Of a stretch of 9,551 nt of DNA, positions 1 through 5,722 are shown piece by piece (the first letter of the stretch is position 1; each line of letters starts with the position of its first letter). Position numbers and translations under genes: made by a program. Source of the DNA: Sandarakinorhabdus sp. (GTDB taxonomy: Bacteria; Pseudomonadota; Alphaproteobacteria; Sphingomonadales; Sphingomonadaceae); contig JALOSK010000084.1 of the NCBI GenBank assembly GCA_025458465.1, positions 1 to 9,551 of the forward strand, written 5' to 3'. A model generated the notes under the pieces. It was given only the letters and a program-made list of their open reading frames with translations, did no database searches and was not told where the DNA came from.

Positions 1-931
1 TGGGTTCGCACACCGCGGCGTCCCAATATCCGATGCCGATCATCCCGCCATTGGCGGCCAGCGCGCGCAGTTGATCATCCGTCAGGTTGCGCGGCGTGTT
101 GCAGGTGCCCTTCACGCCGCCGTGGCTCACCACCACCGGGCGCGTGGCAATCTTCAGCACATCGGCGAAGGTGGCGGCGCTGCTGTGGGCCAGATCGATC
201 ACCATGCCGCTCCGCTCCGCCTCTTGCACGACGGCGGCGCCGAACGGGGTGAGCCCGCCCTTTTTCACACCGTGCATCGAACCGCCCAGTTCATTGTCGA
301 AAAAATGGACAAGGCCGATCATGCGGAAGCCGGCATCGTGCAGGCGTTTGACGTTGGCAATCTCGCCTTCAAGATTGTGCCCGCCTTCCGTCGACAGCAG
401 GGCGCCGGTTACCTTCACGCCCTTCGCCCGATCCGCCAGCAGGCGCGCCAGATCATCGCCAGACTGGATGACACGCAGGCGGCCATCCGAACGCACCACG
501 GCATCGTGCAGCTTGCGGGCATGCCAGATGGACCGTTCGGTCAGGCTTTTCCACGTCAGTGTGGGCTGCAACTGGGAGATCACCAGCGGGGTGATATTGT
601 CGGTATCGCCCGAATTGCTGTCATAATTCTGGCCGCGCGGGGTTTTCGTCACGCTGGAAAACACCTGCAGCGCGACATTGCCGGTTTCCAGCCGCGCCAG
701 ATCAACATGGCCCTGGCTGGTTTCCGACAGCAGATCGCGCTTCCACATCAGCGTGTCGGCGTGCAGATCGATGATGGTGAGCCGCTGGTGCAGGCTGGCC
801 GCGGCGGGCGCCACCGGCCAGGTCTTGCCGGTCACCTGGTTCATGCCGCGCTCGACGAAGCCGGGCGCGAAGCCAAAGAACCCTGCCGCCAGCAGCAGCA
901 CCCCGCCTGCGCCCCACATCAGCCTTTTCAT
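1..931 (-). CDS. Membrane dipeptidase (peptidase family M19), C-terminus outside window
   Basis: A zinc dipeptidase of the renal/membrane dipeptidase family, expected to hydrolyse dipeptides in the periplasm or at the membrane. I translated 310 codons from the ATG at 929-931; the reading frame is still open at the left edge. Visible family residues are the HxD pair H57/D59 (in DLHADT), the bridging glutamate E182 (in STEGG), and metal-ligand histidines H249 (in DLAHSS) and H270 (in VVSHGG). These match the known binuclear zinc site of M19 enzymes. Residues 4-24 are hydrophobic with a basic start (MKRLMWG), which suggests a signal anchor or uncleaved signal peptide. The start follows the folA stop by one base, and a GGAG (942-945) lies 10 nt upstream inside folA, so translation is probably coupled. 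The physiological substrate cannot be told from sequence; pairing with folA may be only positional. Confidence 0.9.
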   Translation of the reverse strand, partial: MKRLMWGAGGVLLLAAGFFGFAPGFVERGMNQVTGKTWPVAPAAASLHQRLTIIDLHADTLMWKRDLLSETSQGHVDLARLETGNVALQVFSSVTKTPRGQNYDSNSGDTDNITPLVISQLQPTLTWKSLTERSIWHARKLHDAVVRSDGRLRVIQSGDDLARLLADRAKGVKVTGALLSTEGGHNLEGEIANVKRLHDAGFRMIGLVHFFDNELGGSMHGVKKGGLTPFGAAVVQEAERSGMVIDLAHSSAATFADVLKIATRPVVVSHGGVKGTCNTPRNLTDDQLRALAANGGMIGIGYWDAAVCEP

Positions 932-932
932 G

Positions 933-1442
933 TCAGCGGCGCTCCAGGGTGACGAAGGCAAATCCGGGGCGCTCGCCCTCGGGAGGGTGCGTCTCGCGCG
1001 CCACCTCGCGCCAGCGCGCCGGATCGAAGGCGGGCAGGAAGGTGTCGCCCTCAGGCTCGGCATCCACCTCGGTCAGCTCGATGCGCGTCGCCACCGGCAG
1101 GGCCAGCGCATAGATTTCGGCGCCGCCAATGATCATGATGGCGCCGCGCGTACGTGGATCCAGCCCGGCGGCGGCCACCGCTTCGGCCAGGTTGGGCACC
1201 ACGGTCACGCCATCGGCGGTCCAGCCCACCTGCCGGGTCAGCACGATGTTGTGGCGGCCGGGCAGGGGACGACCGATGCTCTCGAAGGTCTTGCGGCCCA
1301 TCACCACCGGCTTGCCCACGGTGATGGCCTTGAAGCGCTTGAGGTCTGTCGGAAGGTGCCAGGGCATGGCATTGTCCTTGCCGATCACGCCATTCCTCGC
1401 GCGGGCAACCACCAGCGTGATGTCGAGATTGGCGGCCGTCAT
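933..1442 (-). CDS. folA: Dihydrofolate reductase
   Basis: Reduces dihydrofolate to tetrahydrofolate with NADPH, restoring the cofactor oxidised by thymidylate synthase. The 169-residue protein has the usual bacterial DHFR length. Visible motifs are the N-terminal strand and Met20-loop region (VVARARNGVIGKDNAMPWHLPTD in two parts: NGVIGKDNAMPWHLP and TDLKRFK), the NADPH-binding MGRKTFESIGRPLPGR, and the IIGGAEIY motif near residue 105. The acidic residue after HLPTD is at the expected catalytic position. The ATG (1440-1442) overlaps the thyA stop as ATGA, and the gene ends one base before the dipeptidase start, so it is the middle gene of a minus-strand operon. No strong Shine-Dalgarno is visible, consistent with coupling to thyA translation. 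Because thyA is frameshifted upstream and terminates early at 1650, coupling to folA could be weakened if that lesion is real. Confidence 0.97.
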   Translation of the reverse strand: MTAANLDITLVVARARNGVIGKDNAMPWHLPTDLKRFKAITVGKPVVMGRKTFESIGRPLPGRHNIVLTRQVGWTADGVTVVPNLAEAVAAAGLDPRTRGAIMIIGGAEIYALALPVATRIELTEVDAEPEGDTFLPAFDPARWREVARETHPPEGERPGFAFVTLERR

Positions 1443-2309
1443 ACCGCCACCGGCGCCGCGATGTGCGGGTGCGGATCATAGCCTTCGATGATGACATCCT
1501 CCAGCGCATAGCTGAACAGGTCATCGGGCTGCTGCGCGAACGTCAGGCGCGGGAAGGGGCGGGGTTGGCGTGACAGCTGCTCCGTAACCAGATGTTCGTG
1601 GTTCAGATAGACATGGCAATCCGCACCCATCCACGTGAGCGTTCCCGGTTCATAGCCGCACTGCTGGGCCAGCATGCGGATCAGCAACGCGGCTTCGAAG
1701 ATGTTGAACGGGAAGCCCAGGCCCATACTGGTAGGTCATGTGGCAGGGCGGCAGCGCCATGCGGTGCAGTTCCGGCACGTTCCAGCCGGTGAAGATGTGG
1801 CGGCGGCTGGCAGGATTGTGCTTCAGGCCGTGCACCAGCTCCGTCATCTGGTCCACCGGCGTGTCTGCCCGGTAGCTGCCGTCTTCATTGGCGGCATAGC
1901 GCGGCCAGCGCCGCCACTGTACGCCATACACCGGGCCCAGATCGCCCCAGCGCGCGGCGAAATCATCATCGGCGATGATGCGCGCCTCGAACTCGTCACG
2001 GCTGATCGCCTCGCCCGTGGCCTTGCGATAGGCATCCAGCGGCCAGTCCGTCCAGATGTGCACACCCTGTGCCACCAGCGGCCGGATGTTCGAATCGCCG
2101 GACAGGAACCAGATCAGTTCCTTCACCGCCGATTTCCAGAACACCCGCTTGGTGGTGAGCAGCGGCACGGTGCCGTCTGAAAGATCGAACTTCAGCATTT
2201 CGCCGAACAGGGCGCGGGTGCCGGTGCCGGTGCGATCGCCGCGCGTCACACCGTGGGTCCACACCCGCGATAATAGGTCAAGATACTGGATTTCGCCGGA
2301 CAAGGTCAT
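1439..2309 (-). pseudogene. thyA: Thymidylate synthase, frameshifted by an internal deletion
   Basis: Would convert dUMP to dTMP using methylene-tetrahydrofolate. The first part (start ATG 2307-2309, about 195 codons) is clearly ThyA: RTGTGT at 26-31, KELIWFLSGDSN at 63-74, the WGDLGPVYG motif at 121-129, and the catalytic cysteine C189 in LPPCH. At residue 195 (codon 1725-1727) homology jumps to another frame, which carries the remaining family sequence: GLGFPFN with the conserved Asn, HVYLNH, and the C-terminal IEGYDPHPHI. Compared with E. coli ThyA, about 17-18 residues are missing, including the QRSCD segment with the dUMP phosphate-binding arginine and catalytic-site aspartate. Restoring the frame needs a missing length of 3n-1, and the alignment suggests about 53 bp, giving an original protein near 307 residues. 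In the first frame translation continues about 24 foreign residues to a stop at 1650-1652. Either a real inactivation or an assembly error. Confidence 0.9.
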
Positions 2310-2311
2310 TG

Positions 2312-2317
2312 CCCCTT
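2312..2317 (-). promoter_or_regulatory. Probable ribosome-binding site of thyA
   Basis: On the minus strand this reads AAGGGG two bases before the thyA ATG. It is purine-rich but unusually close to the start, so it is only a candidate. It supports the choice of the 2309 start, which also matches the normal ThyA N-terminus. Confidence 0.35.
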
Positions 2318-2357
2318 TTCAGGGATATGGCGAAGCCCCGTCAACAGGCCGCATCAC

Positions 2358-2377
2358 TGCCCCCGCAAATGGGGGAA
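2358..2377 (+). promoter_or_regulatory. CCCCC-N6-GGGGG dyad over the luxI ribosome-binding site
   Basis: A 20-base imperfect dyad reads TGCCCCCGCAAATGGGGGAA. The arms CCCCC (2360-2364) and GGGGG (2371-2375) pair perfectly around a 6-base loop. The right arm plus the next A forms GGGGGA, which is the only Shine-Dalgarno-like sequence before the luxI ATG (8 bases away). In RNA the hairpin would hide that site; in DNA the element has the length and symmetry of a lux box, the LuxR-type operator, though it matches only part of the usual consensus. Which role applies, if either, is inference. Confidence 0.45.
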
Positions 2378-2384
2378 CGCCACC

Positions 2385-3098
2385 ATGTTCGGCACGGCCA
2401 CACGCGGAACCAGTCACGACATCCAGGCCATCCCCGGCCCGTGGGCCGATGCCGCCGGGCCTGCCAGCGCGCTGCGCCAGTGGGGGGCTGATCAGCGCCA
2501 CGCCCTGGCCTCCGCCATGCTGCGGGACCGCAAGACCGTTTTGATGGACCGGCTGGGCTGGGACCTCGAATCGCCAGATGGCTTGCACGAGATCGATGCC
2601 TACGACCGCGAAGACACGCTGTACCTGATCGTGCACCAGCCGCAGACCGGCCGGCATCTGGGTTCGGTGCGGCTGCTGCCCTCCACCGGCCCCCACCTGC
2701 TGGGCGACGTGTTCCCGCACTTGTGCGTTGATGGTGTGCCAACGGGTGCGGACGTGTGGGAAATCACCCGGCTGGTCACGGCGCCCGGCCTTGCCCGTGC
2801 CGAGGCGCTGCAGGTGCGCCGGCAGTTGTCGATTGCGCTGTTCGAACATGCGCTCGGCGCCGGCATCGCGCGCTACACGATGGTCACGCACCTGCCGTGG
2901 CTGCCGTCGCTGCTGTCGATCGGCTGGGATGCCGAACCGCTGGGCATGCCGCACGGCGAGGGCATCGATGCCGTGGCCGCGCTGCAGATCGTGGTGGACG
3001 CCGACACGCTGGCGCGCCTGCGCGGCGCCTGGGCGATGCCGGAACGCGTCTTGCCGCACGACATTCGAATCGGTGGGGAGGGGGAGCTGGCGAACTGA
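2385..3098 (+). CDS. Acyl-homoserine-lactone synthase (LuxI family)
   Basis: Makes N-acyl-homoserine-lactone signals from S-adenosylmethionine and acyl-carrier-protein-bound acyl chains, in the cytoplasm. The 237-residue protein keeps nearly all residues invariant in LuxI enzymes: R49, W59 (in DRLGWD), D71 and D74 (EIDAYD), R96 (GSVRLLPS), F110 (DVFPHL), and E126/R129 (VWEITR). The one departure is L53, where most family members have Phe (LuxI position 28). T168 in MVTHLP lies near the threonine that in some relatives correlates with 3-oxo-acyl chains; this is suggestive only. Compared with typical LuxI proteins there are about 25 extra N-terminal residues, so a later start (for example M45) would remove too little or too much and the 2385 ATG remains the best choice. 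No luxR is visible nearby. It diverges from thyA and is followed after 123 bp by the glycosyltransferase. Confidence 0.93.
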   Translation: MFGTATRGTSHDIQAIPGPWADAAGPASALRQWGADQRHALASAMLRDRKTVLMDRLGWDLESPDGLHEIDAYDREDTLYLIVHQPQTGRHLGSVRLLPSTGPHLLGDVFPHLCVDGVPTGADVWEITRLVTAPGLARAEALQVRRQLSIALFEHALGAGIARYTMVTHLPWLPSLLSIGWDAEPLGMPHGEGIDAVAALQIVVDADTLARLRGAWAMPERVLPHDIRIGGEGELAN

Positions 3099-3124
3099 CC
3101 CTGCGCCAGGCCCGCCCATGCCGA

Positions 3125-3199
3125 GGGTGCCCCGGTCTACCTGTCCTGTCCGCACACGGCCCTCCCCGTTTGCTGGAAAAGGGTTCGACCGGGGCACCC
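3125..3199. repeat. Perfect 13-bp inverted repeat between luxI and the glycosyltransferase gene
   Basis: The left arm GGGTGCCCCGGTC (3125-3137) is the exact reverse complement of the right arm GACCGGGGCACCC (3187-3199). The spacer is 49 bases. The outer flanking bases (A/A) do not pair. There is no T-run after the right arm, so it does not look like an intrinsic terminator. It could form a long-loop mRNA stem in the luxI 3' / glycosyltransferase 5' leader, or two half-sites for a DNA-binding protein. The right arm ends 22 bases before the next ATG. The rest of the 123-bp intergenic stretch shows no small gene that I can support. Confidence 0.7.
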
Positions 3200-3221
3200 A
3201 CATCATGCCACCAATTTGCTC

Positions 3222-4571
3222 ATGACCGCCGCCCAGCTTCTGGCCATCTGGCACGTTGGCCTTGCCGAGGCGCTGTTCCTCGTGGCGCTGATCGTTGCCA
3301 TCAATGGCCTTGATGATCTGGCCATCGATCTGGCGTGGCTGGCCATGCCCAAGGGCCCCAGGCCGGCCCCGCCGCCGCCCGATCCGCCGCCGGCCTTTGC
3401 CATATTGATCCCGGCCTGGGACGAAGCCGGCGTGATCGGCGCCATGCTGCTGCGCCTGCTGCGCACCCAGAACTGGCCGGAATTCCGGGTGTTCGTGGGG
3501 CTTTATCCCAATGATCCCGCCAGCATCATCGCGGTGGCAGCCATCACCGATCCGCGCCTGCAGATGGTGATCGGGCCGCGCGCCGGGCCCACCACCAAGG
3601 CTGATTGCCTCAACAGCCTGTGGCGGGCGGTGCTGGCCGATGAACAGGCGCAGGGCCGGCAGTTTGCGGCCATCGTGCTGCACGATGCCGAAGATGTGGT
3701 GCATCCCCATGCCCTGGCCAGTTTTGCCCGCGCGCTGCCCGGCCACGCCATGGTGCAGCTGCCGGTGCTGCCGCTTGCCGATGCCGGCAGCCCCCTGATC
3801 GCCGGCCATTACATCGACGAATTTGCCGAAGCGCACATGAAGGAACTGCCGGTGCGGCAATGGTTGGGGGCGGCGTTGCCATCGGCCGGCGTGGGCGTGG
3901 CCATCGATCGCGCCATGCTGGGACGCATTGCCGATGAACGGTCCCAATTGCCCTTCGATGCCGCCAGCCTGACCGAGGATTATGAACTGGGCCAGCATAT
4001 CCACCGGATGGGCGGCAAGGCGATGATCCTGTGGGATTGGCGCGGCGATCAGCCGGTGGCCACGTCCGAACATTTTCCCGCCACCTGGAACGCTGCGGTG
4101 CGGCAGAAGGCGCGCTGGCTCACCGGCATTGCGCTTTCGGGCTGGGATCGGCTGGGCTGGCAGGGCGGCCTGGTGCAGCGCTGGATGCTGCTGCGCGATC
4201 GCAAGGCGCCGGTGATGGCGCTGGTGACACTGGCGGCCTATCTGCTGGCCCTGTTGATTGGGCTGGATGCCCTGCTGCGGCAGGCTATGCCGCTGGCGGC
4301 GCGGCTGCCACCGTTGGGCGGCGGTGCGACGCTGGCGCTGCTGTGGCTGAACTGGGCGCTGCTGTGCTGGCGGCTGGTGATGCGGGCCTGGTTCACGGGG
4401 CGCCTGCGCGGGCCGGTGGAAGGTCTGCTGGCGCCGCCGCGTGCCTTGGTGGGCAATCTGCTCAACGCGGCGGCCGCGCTGCGGGCGCTGTCCCGCTATC
4501 GCGCGGCCCTGAAGGTCGGGCGGTCGCCGGATTGGGAAAAGACCATCCACCGCTTTCCGGAGGCCGGGTGA
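3222..4571 (+). CDS. NfrB-like membrane glycosyltransferase (GT2 fold)
   Basis: An inner-membrane processive-type glycosyltransferase, probably making a surface or secreted polysaccharide from a nucleotide sugar. Numbering from the ATG at 3222 (449 residues): a hydrophobic segment at about 14-31, a proline-rich stretch 46-57, the GT2 start FAILIPAWDEAG, the acidic HDAED at 154-158 (the sugar-nucleotide/metal site), TED at 251-253 (likely catalytic base), QKARW at 295-299 (the QxxRW motif), and membrane segments at about 331-351 and 369-388. HDAED and the overall order resemble E. coli NfrB, the bacteriophage N4 adsorption protein B. E. coli NfrB is longer and ends in a c-di-GMP-binding MshEN domain; this protein stops soon after the last membrane segments. 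A TTG at 3216 is an alternative start; neither has a clear Shine-Dalgarno. It overlaps the next gene as GTGA. Sugar specificity cannot be read from sequence. Confidence 0.85.
   Translation: MTAAQLLAIWHVGLAEALFLVALIVAINGLDDLAIDLAWLAMPKGPRPAPPPPDPPPAFAILIPAWDEAGVIGAMLLRLLRTQNWPEFRVFVGLYPNDPASIIAVAAITDPRLQMVIGPRAGPTTKADCLNSLWRAVLADEQAQGRQFAAIVLHDAEDVVHPHALASFARALPGHAMVQLPVLPLADAGSPLIAGHYIDEFAEAHMKELPVRQWLGAALPSAGVGVAIDRAMLGRIADERSQLPFDAASLTEDYELGQHIHRMGGKAMILWDWRGDQPVATSEHFPATWNAAVRQKARWLTGIALSGWDRLGWQGGLVQRWMLLRDRKAPVMALVTLAAYLLALLIGLDALLRQAMPLAARLPPLGGGATLALLWLNWALLCWRLVMRAWFTGRLRGPVEGLLAPPRALVGNLLNAAAALRALSRYRAALKVGRSPDWEKTIHRFPEAG
4559..4563 (+). promoter_or_regulatory. Ribosome-binding site of the NfrA-like gene
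   Basis: GGAGG sits four bases before the GTG at 4568, inside the end of the glycosyltransferase gene. It decides the start in favour of GTG 4568 over the ATG at 4598 and indicates translational coupling of the two genes. Confidence 0.65.
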
Positions 4572-5722
4572 ACGGGGGTGGCCGCCCGTTGCGCGCCATG
4601 TCTGGCCTTGCGGTACTGATCATCGCATGGCTGGGCTGGCGTGCGCCGCAACTGGCCGCCGAAGCCGCCCGGCTGCGCGCCGGGCTGGATGCGCCGGTGC
4701 AGCTTGCCGCCGCGCGACGCGGGCAGGGGCCCGTGATGCTGGCCGCCCCGCCGTTGCCGGCCCAGCCCCGCCCACCGGAAGTGCAGCCGGTGCCTTGGCG
4801 GCCCGTGCCATTGCAGCATCCGGAACGGCTGGAACCGCCCTTGCACCCTTACATGGTGGCCGATTCAGCGTTGTCACAGGCCAAACCAGCACCGCCGCCG
4901 CCCGAACCACCGCCTGCCGCCGCGGCACCGGTTGCCGCGCCGCCCAATCGCGCCTTTCTCCTTGCCGATCAGGCCTATCGGCGGCTGGACGCGGGGCAGC
5001 GCCGGCAAGCGGCAGCCCTGTTCGATGCCGCGCTGGCGCTGGAGCCGGACAACCGGCAATGGCAGGCAGATCGGCAGGCCCTGGGGCGGCGTTGGCAGCT
5101 GGGCGGCTTTTCGCTGCTGCGCGACGCTGGCCCGCTGCCCAACCAGCCGGGCAGTGGCCTGCCGGGCCTTGCGGCCAGCCCGGTGCTGGGCGGCGGGCAG
5201 TTGGGGGCGGCGCTGGCTTTCCTGCCCGATCCGCTGGCCCGCCGCCCGCTGGCCATCGTGGCCCGCGTCAATATCGCGGCAGACAGCGCCGGCGTGCGCC
5301 AGGAAACGGCGCAGGCCGCCATCGGCATCCGGCAGACCCTGCTGCCCGGCGTCACGCTTTCGGCCGAACGGCTGATTGCGATCGGGGACGCCACGCGCGG
5401 CGACTGGACACTGCGTTTGGCCGCCGGCACCACGCGCGGCCGGCTGGACAGCTATGGCGAGGCCGGGGTGCTGGCGGGCGGCACGGTCTATGGCGGGGCG
5501 CAAGCGACGGCGCGCGTGCTGCGCATCGGCCCGGCCACGCTGGCGGCCGGGGCGTGGGGCAGCGTACAGAGCGGCACGCCCGATGTCTGGCGCGTCGATG
5601 TTGGCCCGTCGGTCACGGCACGCTGGAACGGCCTGCGCCTGCAGGCCGACTGGCGCGAACGGGTGGGCGGCAATGCCGTGCCAGGCAGCGGGCCGGTGTT
5701 GACGGTGTCCGCCGGCTTCTAG
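4568..5722 (+). CDS. Small NfrA-like outer-membrane protein with TPR-like repeat
   Basis: Likely the export partner of the upstream glycosyltransferase, as NfrA is for NfrB in E. coli, where NfrA is an outer-membrane protein and the phage N4 receptor. The GTG start overlaps the previous stop (GTGA) and gives 384 residues. Visible regions: a short basic N-terminus and hydrophobic segment at about 12-24 (signal peptide or anchor); a proline/alanine-rich linker at about 60-126; one TPR-like helix pair at about 134-162 (AYRRLDAGQRRQAAALF then ALALEPDN); then a glycine-rich, strand-alternating region from about 178 to the end that looks like a beta-barrel. The C-terminus LTVSAGF ends in Phe, as in proteins inserted by the BAM machinery. 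E. coli NfrA is near 1000 residues with many more repeats, so this would be a reduced form. The NfrA assignment rests on gene pairing and the C-terminal pattern, and is less certain than the NfrB one. Confidence 0.7.
   Translation: MNGGGRPLRAMSGLAVLIIAWLGWRAPQLAAEAARLRAGLDAPVQLAAARRGQGPVMLAAPPLPAQPRPPEVQPVPWRPVPLQHPERLEPPLHPYMVADSALSQAKPAPPPPEPPPAAAAPVAAPPNRAFLLADQAYRRLDAGQRRQAAALFDAALALEPDNRQWQADRQALGRRWQLGGFSLLRDAGPLPNQPGSGLPGLAASPVLGGGQLGAALAFLPDPLARRPLAIVARVNIAADSAGVRQETAQAAIGIRQTLLPGVTLSAERLIAIGDATRGDWTLRLAAGTTRGRLDSYGEAGVLAGGTVYGGAQATARVLRIGPATLAAGAWGSVQSGTPDVWRVDVGPSVTARWNGLRLQADWRERVGGNAVPGSGPVLTVSAGF
5719..5722. other. Convergent stop-codon overlap (CTAG)
   Basis: The palindrome CTAG provides TAG to both the plus-strand NfrA-like gene and the minus-strand asparaginase gene. 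There is no room for an intrinsic terminator between them, so transcription from each side probably runs into the other unless Rho stops it. Confidence 0.95.

Larger units (their letters stand above)
2310..2384. promoter_or_regulatory. Divergent thyA/luxI intergenic region
   Basis: These 75 bases must hold the promoters for both the minus-strand thyA operon and luxI, unless transcription starts inside a gene. On the minus strand a TTGACG (2339-2344) resembles a -35 box, but no convincing -10 follows at a workable distance from the thyA start. The luxI side holds the CCCCC/GGGGG dyad described separately. No complete sigma-70 promoter is clear by eye. Confidence 0.4.

Noticed and set aside
71..952. 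Plus-strand open frame opposite the dipeptidase
   Set aside because: The minus strand encodes a full set of M19 metal ligands; the plus frame resembles no family.
1592..1792. Small plus-strand gene opposite the thyA lesion
   Set aside because: No ribosome-binding site or recognisable sequence; explained by coding bias of the minus strand.
3126..3200. Intrinsic terminator after luxI
   Set aside because: The loop is 49 bases and no T-run follows the right arm on either strand.
2319..4550. Long minus-strand open frame (743 codons) opposite luxI and the glycosyltransferase
   Set aside because: It is rich in Gln, Arg, His and Pro with no recognisable motif, and lies opposite two genes with clear catalytic residues. 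It is a GC-rich shadow frame.
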